Shown here one piece after another: positions 52,346 through 52,430 of a DNA stretch of 52,430 bases (position 1 is its first letter; each line of letters starts with the position of its first letter). Under the pieces are notes generated by a model. The model made no database searches, was not told the origin of the DNA, and saw only the letters and a program-made list of their open reading frames with translations. Position numbers and translations under genes: made by a program. Origin of the DNA: Sporolactobacillus sp. THM7-7 (GTDB lineage: Bacteria > Bacillota > Bacilli > Bacillales > Sporolactobacillaceae); contig NZ_SEMB01000022.1 of NCBI RefSeq assembly GCF_004153225.1, positions 1 to 52,430 of the forward strand, read 5' to 3'.

Positions 52346-52430
52346 TTATACGCCTTTTTGTCGAATAGATAGGCAAGGAAAAGAAACGATTTTCCGGGCT
52401 TTTCCGGAAAAAAACCTTGCAGACCTTGCA

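Overview
The window looks like chromosome from a low-to-mid-GC Gram-positive of the order Bacillales, probably a Sporolactobacillus-like D-lactate producer. This is inferred from the intact WalRK operon next to rlmH (an origin-proximal block in Bacillales), the aagGAGG-type ribosome sites, frequent TTG/GTG starts, a D-specific lactate-type dehydrogenase with a Rex-like operator, and lactic-type peptidases PepC and PepT. No plasmid, prophage, intact insertion sequence or CRISPR array was seen.

Layout. 0.3-8.5 kb: walR-walK-walH-walI-walJ, an HtrA-type protease, a cluster of DnaA-box-like 9-mers, and rlmH. 8.6-17.5 kb: a DUF2075 P-loop ATPase, an aminotransferase, a lipoprotein, a D-2-hydroxyacid dehydrogenase (ldhD), a ketopantoate-reductase-family enzyme with a leader ORF, and a divergent Lrp/aspA pair. 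17.7-21.4 kb: deoxynucleoside salvage operon deoB-pdp-deoC followed by a tRNA-Glu(CUC) with its own promoter. 21.6-28.8 kb: a small membrane protein, NDH-2 under a perfect cre site, metY behind a SAM-I (S-box) riboswitch, an aldehyde dehydrogenase, a Gfo/Idh/MocA oxidoreductase and rpiA. 29.1-35.9 kb: pxpABC (5-oxoprolinase), pepC, an AI-2E-type membrane protein and rlmN.

36-41.7 kb: a decayed two-gene operon (DUF2271 protein plus ferric-reductase-like membrane protein) broken by frameshifts and a 29-bp tandem duplication; then a glycolipid-type glycosyltransferase divergent from an MFS transporter, and pepT. 41.9-44.2 kb: a 35-unit, 21-bp tandem repeat read as heptapeptides, facing an unrecognised permease with a palindromic operator. 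44.4-52.4 kb: a zinc-ribbon/TerB/DnaJ protein, 3-methyladenine glycosylase, an orphan structured RNA with a terminator switch, a PTS_EIIC_2-family membrane protein, a 911-residue MBL/beta-CASP protein with an unusual repeated C-terminal region, YbaK-type deacylase, and a remnant resembling the C-terminus of DhaM.

Three signals stand out. One is the unassigned structured RNA at 46427-46652, whose closing stem and terminator compete for the same bases. The second is a family of at least six dispersed hairpin repeats, one of which runs through the 3' end of walH. The third is the repeated [x]TG[aromatic] module fused to the beta-CASP nuclease. All family names are from reading the translations; no database search was run.
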